Of a stretch of 64,000 bases of DNA, positions 25,833-34,665 are shown in pieces (within the stretch, counting starts at the first letter, position 1; each line of letters begins with the position of its first letter). Source of the stretch: UBA668 sp963720695 (GTDB lineage Bacteria > Actinomycetota > Acidimicrobiia > Acidimicrobiales > Ilumatobacteraceae); assembly GCA_963720695.1 (NCBI GenBank), contig CAVRGG010000001.1, positions 248,001 through 312,000 of the forward strand. Direction: 5' to 3'. The translations under genes and the position numbers were made by a program. The notes under the pieces were generated by a model. That model had not been told where the DNA came from, did not search any database, and saw only the letters and a list, made by a program, of their open reading frames with translations.

Positions 25833-26648
25833 TCAGTCGAACAGATCGGGATCCGTGCGGCAGATCTCCTGCCACAGCGGCTGGAAGCTCAGCCAACCGG
25901 CGATGGGTGACGCCGTGTTCTCGCGGGTGTAGACCGCGTCGTCGTGGGCGATGTGCCGCGGCGTACCGGCCGCCATCGCCAGCAGCTGCGCCTGGCAGCT
26001 GCGGTCCATGCTGAGGAACCAGAACGCTGCCTCGTCGACGGATCCGCCCACGGTGAACAGGCCGTGGTTCTGGTGGATCGCGGCCTTGCCCTTCGTGAAG
26101 TAGGTGGCGAGCTCCTTGCCGTCGTCGAGGTCGAAGACCACCTTGCCGCCCTTGGCGGAGATGACGGTGTGGTCCTCGTAGAAGATGCACGAGTCCTGAG
26201 TGATGGGGTCGAGCGGGATGCCGAGCGAGCTGAACGCCTTGCCGTGGACGCTGTGGCTGTGGGCAGCGGCCACCACGTCGGGACGGGCGGAGTGGATCGC
26301 GGCATGGATGATGAACGCGGCCCGGTTCACCGGACGGCTGCCGTACACCACGTTGCCGTCGTGGTCGACGAGGATCAGGTCGCTGACGCGTACGTGGCGG
26401 AAGCTCATCGCGAACGGGTTGACCCAGAAGCACTCGGGGAACTCCGGGTCGCGCACGGTGATGTGCCCGGCGACGCCCTCGCCGAAGCCGACCCGGCCGA
26501 AGATGCGCAGCGCGCCGGCGAGCTTCTGCTTGCGATGGAGCCGCTCCTCCTCCACCGTGGCGAAGGGGGTGGGCAGCTCGAGGCTGACGTCCTTGGGGGT
26601 GAGTTCCACCCCGTCGATCGTGCGGGTGCCGGACTCGGTGACGCTCAT
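25833..26648 (-). CDS. class II aldolase/adducin-family protein
   Basis: 271 residues. Zinc-ligand histidines of the L-fuculose-1-phosphate aldolase fold are seen in AAAHSHSVHGKAF near 137-149 and NHGLFTVGGSVDEAAFW near 205-221; GEGVAGHITVRDP is the phosphate-pocket loop. Members cleave or decarboxylate small sugars and keto acids, many of unknown substrate. TAGGCT and a GGAGG ribosome site precede ATG 26648. Divergent from the RidA gene, 64 bases away. Confidence 0.88.
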   Translation of the reverse strand: MSVTESGTRTIDGVELTPKDVSLELPTPFATVEEERLHRKQKLAGALRIFGRVGFGEGVAGHITVRDPEFPECFWVNPFAMSFRHVRVSDLILVDHDGNVVYGSRPVNRAAFIIHAAIHSARPDVVAAAHSHSVHGKAFSSLGIPLDPITQDSCIFYEDHTVISAKGGKVVFDLDDGKELATYFTKGKAAIHQNHGLFTVGGSVDEAAFWFLSMDRSCQAQLLAMAAGTPRHIAHDDAVYTRENTASPIAGWLSFQPLWQEICRTDPDLFD

Positions 26649-26700
26649 GCCTCCAAGCCTACGCGAGCGCACCGGGTCCAACGGCCCTGGACAGCGGTGC

Positions 26701-26706
26701 GACACT
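26701..26706 (+). promoter_or_regulatory. -10-like box (GACACT) six bases before GTG 26713
   Basis: GACACT ends six bases before GTG 26713; it keeps the second A and final T of TANNNT only. Weak alone, but the spacing matches the other starts. Confidence 0.25.
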
Positions 26707-26712
26707 GGGAGC

Positions 26713-27102
26713 GTGAACCAGGAGATCGAGCCGGCCACGATCGCCCCGCCTGCGGCGAACTACGCACACGCGATCCTCACCGAGGGCGCCGTGGCGTGGC
26801 TGCACACCAGCGGAGTGGTGCCCACCCGCCCCGATCGATCCGTGCCCGAGAGCATTCAGGACCAGGCCGACCAGGTCTGGACGACGCTGCTGGCGATCCT
26901 CGAGGAGGCGTTGATGGGGCCCGGCGACGTGGTGTCGATCACCACCTACGTCGTCGCCGACCACCTGGCCTCGTTGCCGTGGATCATGCAGGCCCGCGAC
27001 CGGGCCCTGGGCGGTCGGCGGGTGGCGAGCACGCTGGTCACGGTGCCCGCACTGGCCAACCCGGCGTGGAAGGTCGAGATCTCGCTGATCGCCGCCCGCT
27101 GA
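26713..27102 (+). CDS. RidA-family protein
   Basis: 129-residue RidA/YjgF/Rid protein: ANYAHAILTEGAVAWLHTSGVVP at the N-terminus, then DVVSITTYVVAD and a tail VTVPALANPAWKVEISLIAA with the family's late Glu (KVEIS). RidA hydrolyses reactive enamine/imine intermediates from PLP enzymes. The usual substrate Arg near residue 105 is replaced by a Leu-Ala-Asn segment (VPALANP), so catalytic ability is uncertain and other Rid functions are possible. GTG start supported by upstream hexamer. Confidence 0.82.
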   Translation: MNQEIEPATIAPPAANYAHAILTEGAVAWLHTSGVVPTRPDRSVPESIQDQADQVWTTLLAILEEALMGPGDVVSITTYVVADHLASLPWIMQARDRALGGRRVASTLVTVPALANPAWKVEISLIAAR

Positions 27103-27162
27103 GGTGTTCTCGGTCGCTGCCGGATGCCGGGAGAACCCGATCACCGACCTACGCTTCGAGCG

Positions 27163-28744
27163 ATGAGTGACGACGAGAAGCGCACCGACAGCGGCATCGT
27201 GATCCGGCCGCTCTACACGGCCGACGACCTCGCCGGGTGGGACCCCGCCTCCCAGCTGGGCACACCAGGAGCGCCGCCCTACACGCGCGGACCGTACCCG
27301 AGCATGTATCGCGGCAAGTTGTGGACGATGCGTCAGTACGCCGGCTTCGGCAGTGCCGAGTCGACGAACCAGCGATTCAAGTTCCTGCTCGACGCCGGGC
27401 CAGACCGGGCTGAGCTGTGCATTCGACCTGCCCACGCAGATGGGCTACGACAGCGACCATCCCCGCGCCGAGGGCGAGGTCGGCAAGGTCGGCGTGGCGA
27501 TCGACTCGATCGACGACATGCGGATGCTCCTCAAGGATCTCCCGCTCGACAAGGTCACCACGAGCATGACCATCAACTCCACCGCAGGGGTGCTGCTCCT
27601 GCTCTACGAGCTGGTCGCCGAGGAACAGGGCGTGCCGAGCTCGGCGATCTCCGGCACGATCCAGAACGACCTGCTCAAGGAGTACATCGCCAGGGGCACC
27701 TACGTCTACCCGCCCCGCCCCTCGATGCGGATCATCACCGACATCTTCGCCTACTGCGCGCAGCACGTCCCGAAGTGGAACACGATCTCGATCAGCGGCT
27801 ACCACATTCGCGAGGCGGGCAGCACGGCGGTGCAGGAGATCGCGTTCACGATCGCGAACGGCATCGCTTACGTCGAGGCGGCGATCGCTGCCGGGCTCGA
27901 CGTCGACGACTTCGCGCCACGGCTGAGCTTCTTCTGGAACGCCCACAACAACTTCTTCGAAGAGGTCGCCAAGTTCCGCGCCGCGCGGCGCATCTGGTAC
28001 CGGCTGATGACCGAGCGCTTCGGCGCGAAGAAGCCGGCGAGCACGCTGCTGCGCTTCCACACCCAGACGGGCGGCAGCACGCTCACCGCGCAGCAGCCGG
28101 AGACCAACATCGTGCGCGTCGCCGTCCAGGCGATGTCGGCGGTGATGGGTGGCACGCAGAGTCTGCACACCAACGGCTTCGACGAAGCGCTCGGGCTTCC
28201 CACGCAGGACGCCGCTCGGATCGCACTGCGCACGCAGCAGATCATCGGGTACGAGAGCGGCATCGTCGACACCCCCGATCCGTTGGCGGGGAGCTACTTC
28301 GTCGAGAGCCTCACCGACGAGGTCGAGCGGCTGGCGTGGGAGTACCTCGACCGCATCGACGAGATGGGCGGCGCCGTCGCCGGCATCGAGGCGAGCTTCC
28401 AGATGCTCGAGATCGAGCAGGCCGCCTACGAGTACGCCAAGTCGATCGACGACGACGAGCGGGTCATCGTCGGCGTCAACCGCTTCACCCTCGACGACGA
28501 GCCAGAGCCGACCGTCTTCCCGATCGACCCCGAGCTCGAGCGCGGCCAGAAGGCCAGGCTCGCTGCGTTCAAGGCACGTCGCGATCCCGATGCGGTGCGC
28601 GCTCGTCTCGACGAGCTGCAGGCCGCGGCACGAGGGACCCAGAACGTGCTGTATCCGATGAAGGAGGCCCTCCGGGCCAATGCGACGCTCGGCGAGGTCA
28701 GCGATGCCCTGCGCGACGTGTTCGGCGTGTACACGCCCCGCTGA
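27163..28744 (+). CDS. methylmalonyl-CoA mutase large-subunit type, frame-shifted
   Basis: About 526-residue catalytic TIM-barrel subunit of an acyl-CoA mutase without the C-terminal B12 domain, which must come from a separate small subunit. An extra G in GGG at 27397-27399 splits LLDAG from QTGLSCAFDLPTQMGYDSDHP. Substrate-pocket residues match methylmalonyl-CoA mutase rather than isobutyryl- or hydroxyisobutyryl-CoA mutase: Tyr in MRQYAGFG and Arg in IARGTYVYPPRPS. Converts methylmalonyl-CoA and succinyl-CoA in propionate metabolism. TACGCT lies seven bases before the ATG. Confidence 0.85.
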
Positions 28745-29118
28745 TGGCGAGCTGGCTCGACCCCTACGTCGACACCGAATGCTGTGACCTGGGCACCGTC
28801 GGGCGCCGCAGCGGCAAGGTCCACGAGGTCGAGATCTGGTTCGGTGTCGTCGACGACACCCTCTACCTCATCAGCGGCAACGGTGCCGGCGCCGACTGGT
28901 ATCGCAACGCGCTCGCCCACCCGTCGGTGACCGTTCGCATCGACGGGGTGACGAGGTCAGGGTTGGCGCGGCCGGTCGTGGACGCGGCCGAGCGGCGTCG
29001 GGTCGGCGAGTTGATGGGCGCCAAGTACCCATGGGAGGGCGACCCGTCGATCGGGCTGACCTTCGAGGCGTGGTGCTTCGACGTGCCCGTGCTCGCCGTC
29101 GCGCAGTGGCGGGTGTGA
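28744..29118 (+). CDS. nitroreductase/DDN-family deazaflavin-type protein
   Basis: 124-residue split-barrel protein. LGTVGRRSGKVHEVEIWFGV, LYLISGNGAGADWYRNALAHPSVTV (read as LYLISGNG and DWYRNALAHPSV) match the deazaflavin (F420)-dependent nitroreductase family, with the GRRSGK phosphate-contact motif. Such proteins reduce quinones or unsaturated compounds. Start overlaps the mutase stop (ATGA at 28741-28747), indicating coupling. Confidence 0.85.
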   Translation: MASWLDPYVDTECCDLGTVGRRSGKVHEVEIWFGVVDDTLYLISGNGAGADWYRNALAHPSVTVRIDGVTRSGLARPVVDAAERRRVGELMGAKYPWEGDPSIGLTFEAWCFDVPVLAVAQWRV

Positions 29119-29146
29119 GACGACCCCGGGCGATAGGTTCGGCGGC

Positions 29147-29758
29147 ATGCCGCGCAGCCCACTCCCGGTCGCTGTGAGGTCGGCCGTTCTGACGGTGTCC
29201 GCGCTGGTGATGGTCGTCGCCTCCACGGCGGCGCTGGTGGCCTGCAGCGGCTCGAACGCGACGCCGACGAACGCTTCCGGTCTGACGCTGCCGATGCCCG
29301 ACGATCCCGGCACCCTCCTTCCCGTGCCCGACAACACGCTGCCGTCCGAGATCAGTACCACGCTGCCCGCCGATGCGCTCTTCGGAGGTGATCTGTGCGG
29401 CGCGCTGCTCGCGGTCGACTTCACCCGCACCACGCTCGGCGGAGCAGGGACGGGTCGCCTGCTGAGCGCCGAACCGCTCTCGGAGGACTCGTGCGCGTAC
29501 ACCGTCGCCGCCGGTTCGAAGGAGTTCACCGTCGTGGTGCAGGCGCGATCGCAGGGCGATTTCCTGTCGCCGGGCACGACCGACGAGGTGATCGACGAGA
29601 TCAACGACCTCGGACTCGCGGCCCGCGGCGTCGACCACGGCGACACGTACACGGTGATCGTGAAGGTGGAGAACGGCTTCTTCGCCGTCACCGCGCCGGA
29701 ACGAGCGAGCGCGGTGTCCCTCGCCGCCGCGGCCATCCCCCGAGCCCTCCCCGGGTGA
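29147..29758 (+). CDS. putative lipoprotein
   Basis: 203 residues. An Arg-containing N-terminus, hydrophobic stretch AVLTVSALVMVVASTAAL and lipobox LVAC (Cys33) predict an exported lipoprotein. A Thr/Pro-rich linker (to about residue 75) leads to a small globular domain with two Cys (DLCGALL and EDSCAYTV) that may form a disulfide, similar in outline to DUF3558-type actinobacterial lipoproteins, though I cannot confirm this. TAGGTT lies seven bases before the ATG. The stop is followed directly by the hairpin repeat. Confidence 0.7.
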   Translation: MPRSPLPVAVRSAVLTVSALVMVVASTAALVACSGSNATPTNASGLTLPMPDDPGTLLPVPDNTLPSEISTTLPADALFGGDLCGALLAVDFTRTTLGGAGTGRLLSAEPLSEDSCAYTVAAGSKEFTVVVQARSQGDFLSPGTTDEVIDEINDLGLAARGVDHGDTYTVIVKVENGFFAVTAPERASAVSLAAAAIPRALPG

Positions 29759-29760
29759 CC

Positions 29761-29848
29761 CTCGGCTTCTGGGCAGGAATCTCCCCGCGGCGGGTTCTGG
29801 TCCGGATCGTTCCCGGAGTCCGGGAACGATCCGGACCAGGAAGCCGAG
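29761..29848. repeat. composite hairpin repeat, copy A
   Basis: Perfect 20-bp arms (29797-29816 and 29820-29839) around a 3-base loop AGT, nested in weaker outer arms CTCGGCTTCTGG and CCAGGAAGCCGAG. A second copy is at 53870-53956. Both follow a plus-strand stop and face a convergent gene, so each could act as a bidirectional terminator, though no T-run is present. Confidence 0.75.
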
Positions 29849-29869
29849 CGGCGGCGCGGGCGGAGGGTG

Positions 29870-30424
29870 TCAGTCGACGACGTGCAGGTCGACCGGGGGC
29901 CGCTCGGGCCGGGCGACGGTGTCCGCCGCCCAGCCGAGGTAGATGATCGCGGTGATGTGCGTCCCGGGTTCGAAGTCGCACAGCTCGGCCACCGGATCGT
30001 TGGCACCCTTGGGGCACGATCCCCAGTACGTCGCGAGGCCGTGCGCCGTCGCCGCGAGCAGGATGTTCTGCACGCCCGCCGCCGACGCGTCGCGATTCTC
30101 CGCAGTGCGCAGCGGCGAGTCGCCCGCGGCGGCGCCCACGACCAGCGACGCCGGCGTGCGGAGGTACTTGGTGCGGGCCTTGTCCACCTTCTCCGGAGGA
30201 TCGCCGTGTGCCTGCATGGCGTCGGCGATGACCTCGCCGAGGCGCGCCCGTCCGGCCCCGTCGACGACGGCGAACCGCCACGGCCAGGTGCGCTTGTGGT
30301 TCGGGGCCCACTGGGCGAGCTCGCACAACTCCTCGACCAGGTCGCGCGGCACCGGCCGGTCGCGATCGACGAGCATGCTCGTGCGTCGGTCGCGCATCAA
30401 CGCGGCCAACTCGGCAGGCGTCAT
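29870..30424 (-). CDS. nitroreductase-family protein
   Basis: 184-residue FMN-dependent nitroreductase fold. RRTSMLVDRDRPVPRDLVEELCELAQWAPNHKRTWPW (quoted in two parts: RRTSMLV and AQWAPNHKRTWPW) holds the FMN-binding Arg and active-site loop; GVQNILLAATAHGLATYWGS is the family's late signature. Oxidises or reduces unknown compounds with NAD(P)H. Last gene of the operon acyl-CoA synthetase - hydrolase - nitroreductase, overlapping the hydrolase by four bases. Confidence 0.88.
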   Translation of the reverse strand: MTPAELAALMRDRRTSMLVDRDRPVPRDLVEELCELAQWAPNHKRTWPWRFAVVDGAGRARLGEVIADAMQAHGDPPEKVDKARTKYLRTPASLVVGAAAGDSPLRTAENRDASAAGVQNILLAATAHGLATYWGSCPKGANDPVAELCDFEPGTHITAIIYLGWAADTVARPERPPVDLHVVD

Positions 30425-31266
30425 CCGGGGTGGCTCCGAAGGTGGGCGACGACGAGGTCGACCCAGGGACGCCACAGCTGCGGCGGGTAGTCGTGCCCCA
30501 TGCCCTCGATGAGCTCGAAGCGAGCGCCGGGGATGAGCTCGGCGGTGCGTCGCCCGCCGATCTGATCGATGAGCGTGTCCTTGTCGCCGTGCATCACCAG
30601 CGTGGGCACGGTCAGCGTGCGGAGGGCCTCGGCCCGGGACCCGCTGGCGCCGACGGCCATGAACTGACGTCCGGGCCCGCTCGGGTGGAAGCAGCGGTCG
30701 AAGGCGAGCGCGGCATCGGTGCGCCACCGGTCTTCGTCGGCGAACGCGGGGCTGCCCCACTCGTGGAGGCCGTCCACCCACTGCTGGATGTAGCCGTCGC
30801 GGTCCGTCGCCGCCGGAGCGGTGAGCAGTGCGAACGCGCGCGGCGAGCTCTTGCGGTAGTCCTCCTCGCCGGTGGTGCTCATCACCGACGTCATCGTGAT
30901 GACGCGCTCGGGGTGCTCGATCGCCATCGTCTGCACGATCATCCCGCCCATCGAGAGACCCATCACGTGGGCACGCTCGACACCGAGCGCGTCGAGCACG
31001 GCCATGCCGTCGGCGGCCATGTCGGAGCAGCGGTACGCCTCGCCGTGGTCGCCCAGCGGCGCGTCGTCGAACTTGGTGCTCAGCCCGACGTCGCGGTTGT
31101 CGTAACGCACCACCTGGAGGCCCTCGTCGGCGAACATCTGGCACCACTCGGACTTGTAGTTGATGCACTGGCTGCCGAGTCCGTTGACCAGCAAGAGGGT
31201 GGGGTTCGACGCGTCCCCGAACACGTCGTACCAGATGTCGCAGGATCCGTTGTGGGCGTAGGGCAT
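30421..31266 (-). CDS. alpha/beta hydrolase
   Basis: 281-residue alpha/beta-hydrolase. Oxyanion LLVNGLGSQ, nucleophile elbow GLSMGG (Ser near 105), acid near LVMHGDKDTLI and catalytic His in EGMGHDYP are all visible. The long RYDNRDVGLSTKFDD segment is shared with TAP-like and DhaA-like hydrolases and with esterases acting on small carboxylic esters. Lies four bases after the acyl-CoA synthetase stop, in one operon. Confidence 0.88.
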   Translation of the reverse strand: MPYAHNGSCDIWYDVFGDASNPTLLLVNGLGSQCINYKSEWCQMFADEGLQVVRYDNRDVGLSTKFDDAPLGDHGEAYRCSDMAADGMAVLDALGVERAHVMGLSMGGMIVQTMAIEHPERVITMTSVMSTTGEEDYRKSSPRAFALLTAPAATDRDGYIQQWVDGLHEWGSPAFADEDRWRTDAALAFDRCFHPSGPGRQFMAVGASGSRAEALRTLTVPTLVMHGDKDTLIDQIGGRRTAELIPGARFELIEGMGHDYPPQLWRPWVDLVVAHLRSHPG

Positions 31267-31270
31267 GGGC

Positions 31271-33022
31271 TCAGCCTTCCAGAATTTCCTTCCGCACGTC
31301 GCGCTTGAGGAACTTGCCGCTCGCGTTGCGGGGCAACAGGTCCGACGGTGCGCGGAACCACATCTTCGACGGGATCTTGTACGCCGAGAGCTTCTCCTTC
31401 AGGAACACACGCAGTTCGCCCTCGTCGATCGACATGCCTTCGCGGGGCACGATCACCGCGGCCACCTCCTCGCCCAGGCGCTCGTCGGGCAGGCCGAAGA
31501 CGATCGCCTCGGCCACCGACTCGTGGTGGTAGATCGCGGCCTCGACCTCGCTGCAGTACACGTTCTCGCCGCCGCGGATCACCATGTCCTTGGCGCGGTC
31601 GACGATGAACACCCAGCCGTCCTCGTCGATGCGGGCGATGTCGCCGGTGTTGAGCCAGCCGTCCTTGATCGCCTCGGCGGTGGCCTCCGCACGGTTGATG
31701 TAGCCCTTGATGACGATCGAGCCGCGCACGCACAGCACGCCCACCGTGTCGGGATGCGCCGGCAGGTCGTTGCCGTCCTCGTCGACCAGTTTGAAGTCGA
31801 GCGTGGGCACCACAGGGCCGCACGACGACGGCTTCTCGAGGTAGAAGCGCGACGAGTTGGCGGTGATGATCCCGCAGGTCTCGGTCATGCCGTAGCCCGT
31901 GGACGGCTGCCCCTTCTCCAGTGCGCCGGCGATCTTCTTCACGAGGTCCGGCTGGACCGCGGACCCGCCGCCGGAGATCCCCTGCAGCGACGACGTGTCG
32001 CGGGTGGCCCAGTCCGGATGCATCAGCAGTTCGCGACCCATCGTCGGCACGCCCGAGAAGTTCGTGACCCGCTCGCGCTCGATCAACTCCAGGGCGCGCC
32101 CGGCGTCCCACTTGTACGTGAGCACGATCTTGGCGCCGCTGGCCGTTGCCGGGTGCAGCAGGCAGTTGCAGGCGGTGACGTGGAACAGCGGTGTCGGCGC
32201 CATGAACACCGGCGGCAGGGGAGCGGACGGTGCGCCGGTGGGGGCGGGCACGTCGCCTGCGGCCACCGCCTTCGCCTCGGCCATGGTGATCGCGGTGGTC
32301 ATGTAGACCAGGTTGAGCAGGTTGTGGACCGAGCCGCGGTGAGTGAGCTGAGCGCCCTTGGGGAACCCGGTGGTGCCCGACGTGTAGAAAATGGTGGCGT
32401 CGTCGTCGGGGTCGATCTCGGCGTCGGGCAGCGAGCCCGGGTCGTCGGTGGCCATGATGTCGTCCCAGCGGACCGCGTCCTCGGGGAGCTCACGGTCGGT
32501 GCGCACGGTGATGACGTGCAACGGCTTGGGGATGCGCACACGGACGGCGCTGAGCACGTGACTGACCCGTTCGAGGCGTTCGTCGTCGACGATGAGGACA
32601 GCGGGGTGGCTGTCGTCGAGCGCGTACTCCATCTCGCTCGAGGTCCACCACGCGTTCATGCCGACGCATGCGGCTCCGACACTGATGCACGCCCAGTAGC
32701 CGACGACCCATTCGGGGTAGTTGCGCATCGCGAGCGCAACACGATCGCCGGACTTCACTCCGTGCGCCGCCAGGTGGGCGGCGAGCTTGCGGACCTGAGC
32801 GTGGATCTCCGCGTACGTGTAGTGCTCGTCCTCGAACACGATGTACGGCTTGTCGGCGTGGGCGGCGGTGGCCTCCCACAGCACTCGCATCGTGGGAGGC
32901 GCCGAGTCGAACACACGCATCGGGTTGCCGCGCACCTCGATGGTGCTCATGGCGAAGGGGGAACCGGGTGCTTCGAGGTCGGCGCGGGCGGCCTTGTAGT
33001 GGTCAATCACGGCGGTGATCAT
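31271..33022 (-). CDS. acyl-CoA synthetase (AMP-binding)
   Basis: 583-residue ANL-superfamily enzyme activating a carboxylate to its CoA thioester. P-loop FYTSGTTGFPKGA near residue 207, GYGMTETCG (A5), YINRAEATAEAIKDGWLNTGDIA (A7-A8, quoted up to the hinge), and the C-terminal catalytic Lys in RNASGKFLKRDVR near the end are complete. Fatty-acid-type chain specificity is likely but unproven. ATG 33022 is used; a GTG at 33043 in frame is possible. First gene of the operon. Confidence 0.9.
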   Translation of the reverse strand: MITAVIDHYKAARADLEAPGSPFAMSTIEVRGNPMRVFDSAPPTMRVLWEATAAHADKPYIVFEDEHYTYAEIHAQVRKLAAHLAAHGVKSGDRVALAMRNYPEWVVGYWACISVGAACVGMNAWWTSSEMEYALDDSHPAVLIVDDERLERVSHVLSAVRVRIPKPLHVITVRTDRELPEDAVRWDDIMATDDPGSLPDAEIDPDDDATIFYTSGTTGFPKGAQLTHRGSVHNLLNLVYMTTAITMAEAKAVAAGDVPAPTGAPSAPLPPVFMAPTPLFHVTACNCLLHPATASGAKIVLTYKWDAGRALELIERERVTNFSGVPTMGRELLMHPDWATRDTSSLQGISGGGSAVQPDLVKKIAGALEKGQPSTGYGMTETCGIITANSSRFYLEKPSSCGPVVPTLDFKLVDEDGNDLPAHPDTVGVLCVRGSIVIKGYINRAEATAEAIKDGWLNTGDIARIDEDGWVFIVDRAKDMVIRGGENVYCSEVEAAIYHHESVAEAIVFGLPDERLGEEVAAVIVPREGMSIDEGELRVFLKEKLSAYKIPSKMWFRAPSDLLPRNASGKFLKRDVRKEILEG

Positions 33023-33054
33023 TGCCGATGTGGCCGCCGTCACGCCACGTGGGC

Positions 33055-33060
33055 CATGAT
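33055..33060 (+). promoter_or_regulatory. -10-like box (CATGAT) six bases before GTG 33067
   Basis: CATGAT ends exactly six bases before GTG 33067, supporting this GTG as the tag start. Confidence 0.35.
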
Positions 33061-33066
33061 CGTGGG

Positions 33067-33642
33067 GTGGATCGACTGCTGACCGGGCCCGATGGTGTGA
33101 CGCGTTGCTGGTGGTGCGGCACCGATCCGCTCTACGTCAGCTACCACGACGACGAGTGGGGTCACCAGGTCACCGACGACGTCCGGCTGTTCGAGAAGTT
33201 CTGCCTGGAGGGATTTCAGTCCGGGTTGTCGTGGCTCACCATCCTGCGCAAGCGAGAGAACTTCCGCGCCGCGTTCGCGGGGTTCGATCCGGCGGTCGTC
33301 GCCGAGTTCGACGAGGCTGACGTTGCCCGGTTGCTCGGCGACGCCGGGATCGTGCGTCACCGCGGCAAGATCCAGAGCACGATCAACAACGCCCGACGGG
33401 CGCTGGAGCTGACCGAGGAGCGGGGCTCGATCCTGGCGTACGTGTCGGACTATCGGCCGGAGCGGCCGCGGCGGCTGACGACCGACAGCGAGCTGGCAGC
33501 GACGAGCCCCGAGTCGGTCGCGATGTCCAAGGACCTCAAGCGTCGCGGATGGAGCTTCGTCGGCCCCACCACGATGTACGCGTTCATGCAGGCGATGGGC
33601 CTCGTCAACGATCACATCGAGGGCTGCGAGCGCGAGCCCTGA
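33067..33642 (+). CDS. tag: DNA-3-methyladenine glycosylase I
   Basis: 191-residue HhH-GPD base-excision glycosylase removing 3-methyladenine. The zinc site is complete: Cys in RCWWCGTDP, His in YVSYHDDEWG, and late His and Cys in VNDHIEGCERE. FEKFCLEGFQSGLSWLTILRKR (catalytic region with Glu, quoted in full length below 23) is represented by LEGFQSGLSWLTILRKR. Length and ends match E. coli Tag. GTG 33067 is preferred to upstream starts because the family begins VDRLLTGPDGVTRCWW-like. Confidence 0.92.
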   Translation: MDRLLTGPDGVTRCWWCGTDPLYVSYHDDEWGHQVTDDVRLFEKFCLEGFQSGLSWLTILRKRENFRAAFAGFDPAVVAEFDEADVARLLGDAGIVRHRGKIQSTINNARRALELTEERGSILAYVSDYRPERPRRLTTDSELAATSPESVAMSKDLKRRGWSFVGPTTMYAFMQAMGLVNDHIEGCEREP

Positions 33643-33652
33643 TCGCCGGGCG

Positions 33653-34583
33653 TCAGTTGGCGTGCAGCGCGGCGTTGAGCCCGTCCCACTTCGCCGTGCG
33701 GGGGAGCGCCTCCACGGCGCCGCTCTGGCTGTTGCGGCGGTAGAGCAATCCGCCCTTGCCGCTCAGTTGCCGGGCCTTGACGACCTCCACGCCGTCGGGT
33801 CCGTGCACGGCCACCAGCGTGCCGGCCGTGACGTACAGCCCCGCCTCGACCACGCATTCGTCGCCGAGGCTGATCCCGATGCCGGCCTCTGCACCGAGCA
33901 GGCAGCGTTCCCCGATCGTGACCTGTTCGGTGCCCCCGCCCGAGAGCGTGCCCATGATGCTGGCTCCGCCGCCGATGTCGCTGCCGTCCCCGACGATCAC
34001 GCCCTGCGAGATGCGGCCCTCGACCATCGACGTGCCGAGCGTGCCACCGTTGAAGTTGACGAACCCCTCGTGCATCACCGTGGTGCCGGGTGCGAGGTGG
34101 GCGCCGAGCCTCACGCGATCGGCATCTGCGATCCGCACACCGGACGGGAACGACGTAGTCGGTCATCCGCGGGAACTTGTCGAGTCCATGGACGGTGAGG
34201 ATGCCGCCGTCGCGGCGCACGCGCCAGCGGAGCTCCTCGACGCCCTCCACCGGCGCCGGCCCGAGGTTGGTCCACGCGACGTTGGCCAGTTGCCCGAACA
34301 AGCCGTCGAGGTTCTGCGTGCGCGGTGCCATCAGCCGGTGCGACAGCAGGTGCAGCCGCAGGTAGGCGTCGCTCGCGCTCGCGGGCGCAGCGTCGGTGTC
34401 GATCGTCAGCTGCACGGCCTTGACGTGCACGCGGCGGACCTCGTCGTGGCGTTCGGCGGTGGTGTAGGCCTCGAGCGTCTCCGGCATCGGCTCCTCGCCG
34501 AGCCCCACCTCGCGGAACCACGTGTCGAGCACCGTTCCGTCGTCGGCGATGGTGGCGAGGCCACGTCCCCATGCAGTGGTCAT
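33653..34583 (-). CDS. dapD: tetrahydrodipicolinate N-succinyltransferase, frame-shifted
   Basis: Lysine/diaminopimelate pathway enzyme of the long actinobacterial type, about 309 residues. N-terminal frame: MTTAWGRGLATIADDGTVLD, HLLSHRLMAPRTQNLDGLFG, KFPRMTDYVVP. One extra base near 34144-34148 breaks it; removing it gives the continuous VPSGVRIADADRVRLGAHLAPG. The C-terminal left-handed beta helix follows with hexapeptide repeats (SDIGGGASIMGTLSGGG, GAEAGIGISLGDECVV). As the gene is normally essential, a sequencing insertion is likely. A GGAG ribosome site precedes the ATG. Confidence 0.88.
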
Positions 34584-34596
34584 CGGAGGTCTCCGT

Positions 34597-34664
34597 TCGT
34601 GTCGTTGAGTCCGGTCGTGTCGTTCAGTCCGGTCGAGTCGTTCAGTCCGGTCGTGTCGGTCGGG
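34597..34664. repeat. 18-bp tandem repeat, about 3.8 copies
   Basis: Units at 34597-34614, 34615-34632, 34633-34650 and 34651-34664, consensus TCGTGTCGTTCAGTCCGG. It fills the gap between dapD and DUF2804. Period 18 keeps frame, and on the minus strand it would read TGLNDS-like hexapeptide repeats, but it lies outside both genes. Confidence 0.8.
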
Positions 34665-34665
34665 A

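Noticed and set aside
18733..33060. Treating every CA- or GA-starting hexamer upstream of a start as a promoter
   Set aside because: Only those ending exactly six bases before a well-supported start were listed; GC-rich look-alikes elsewhere are too common.
31265..33082. Plus-strand open frame of about 600 codons opposite the acyl-CoA synthetase and hydrolase
   Set aside because: It is a perfect antisense shadow of genes with complete catalytic motifs and has Val/Asp/Glu/His-rich composition without domains.
34597..34664. CRISPR-like direct repeats
   Set aside because: The copies are contiguous with no spacers, only 18 bases, and no cas genes are present.
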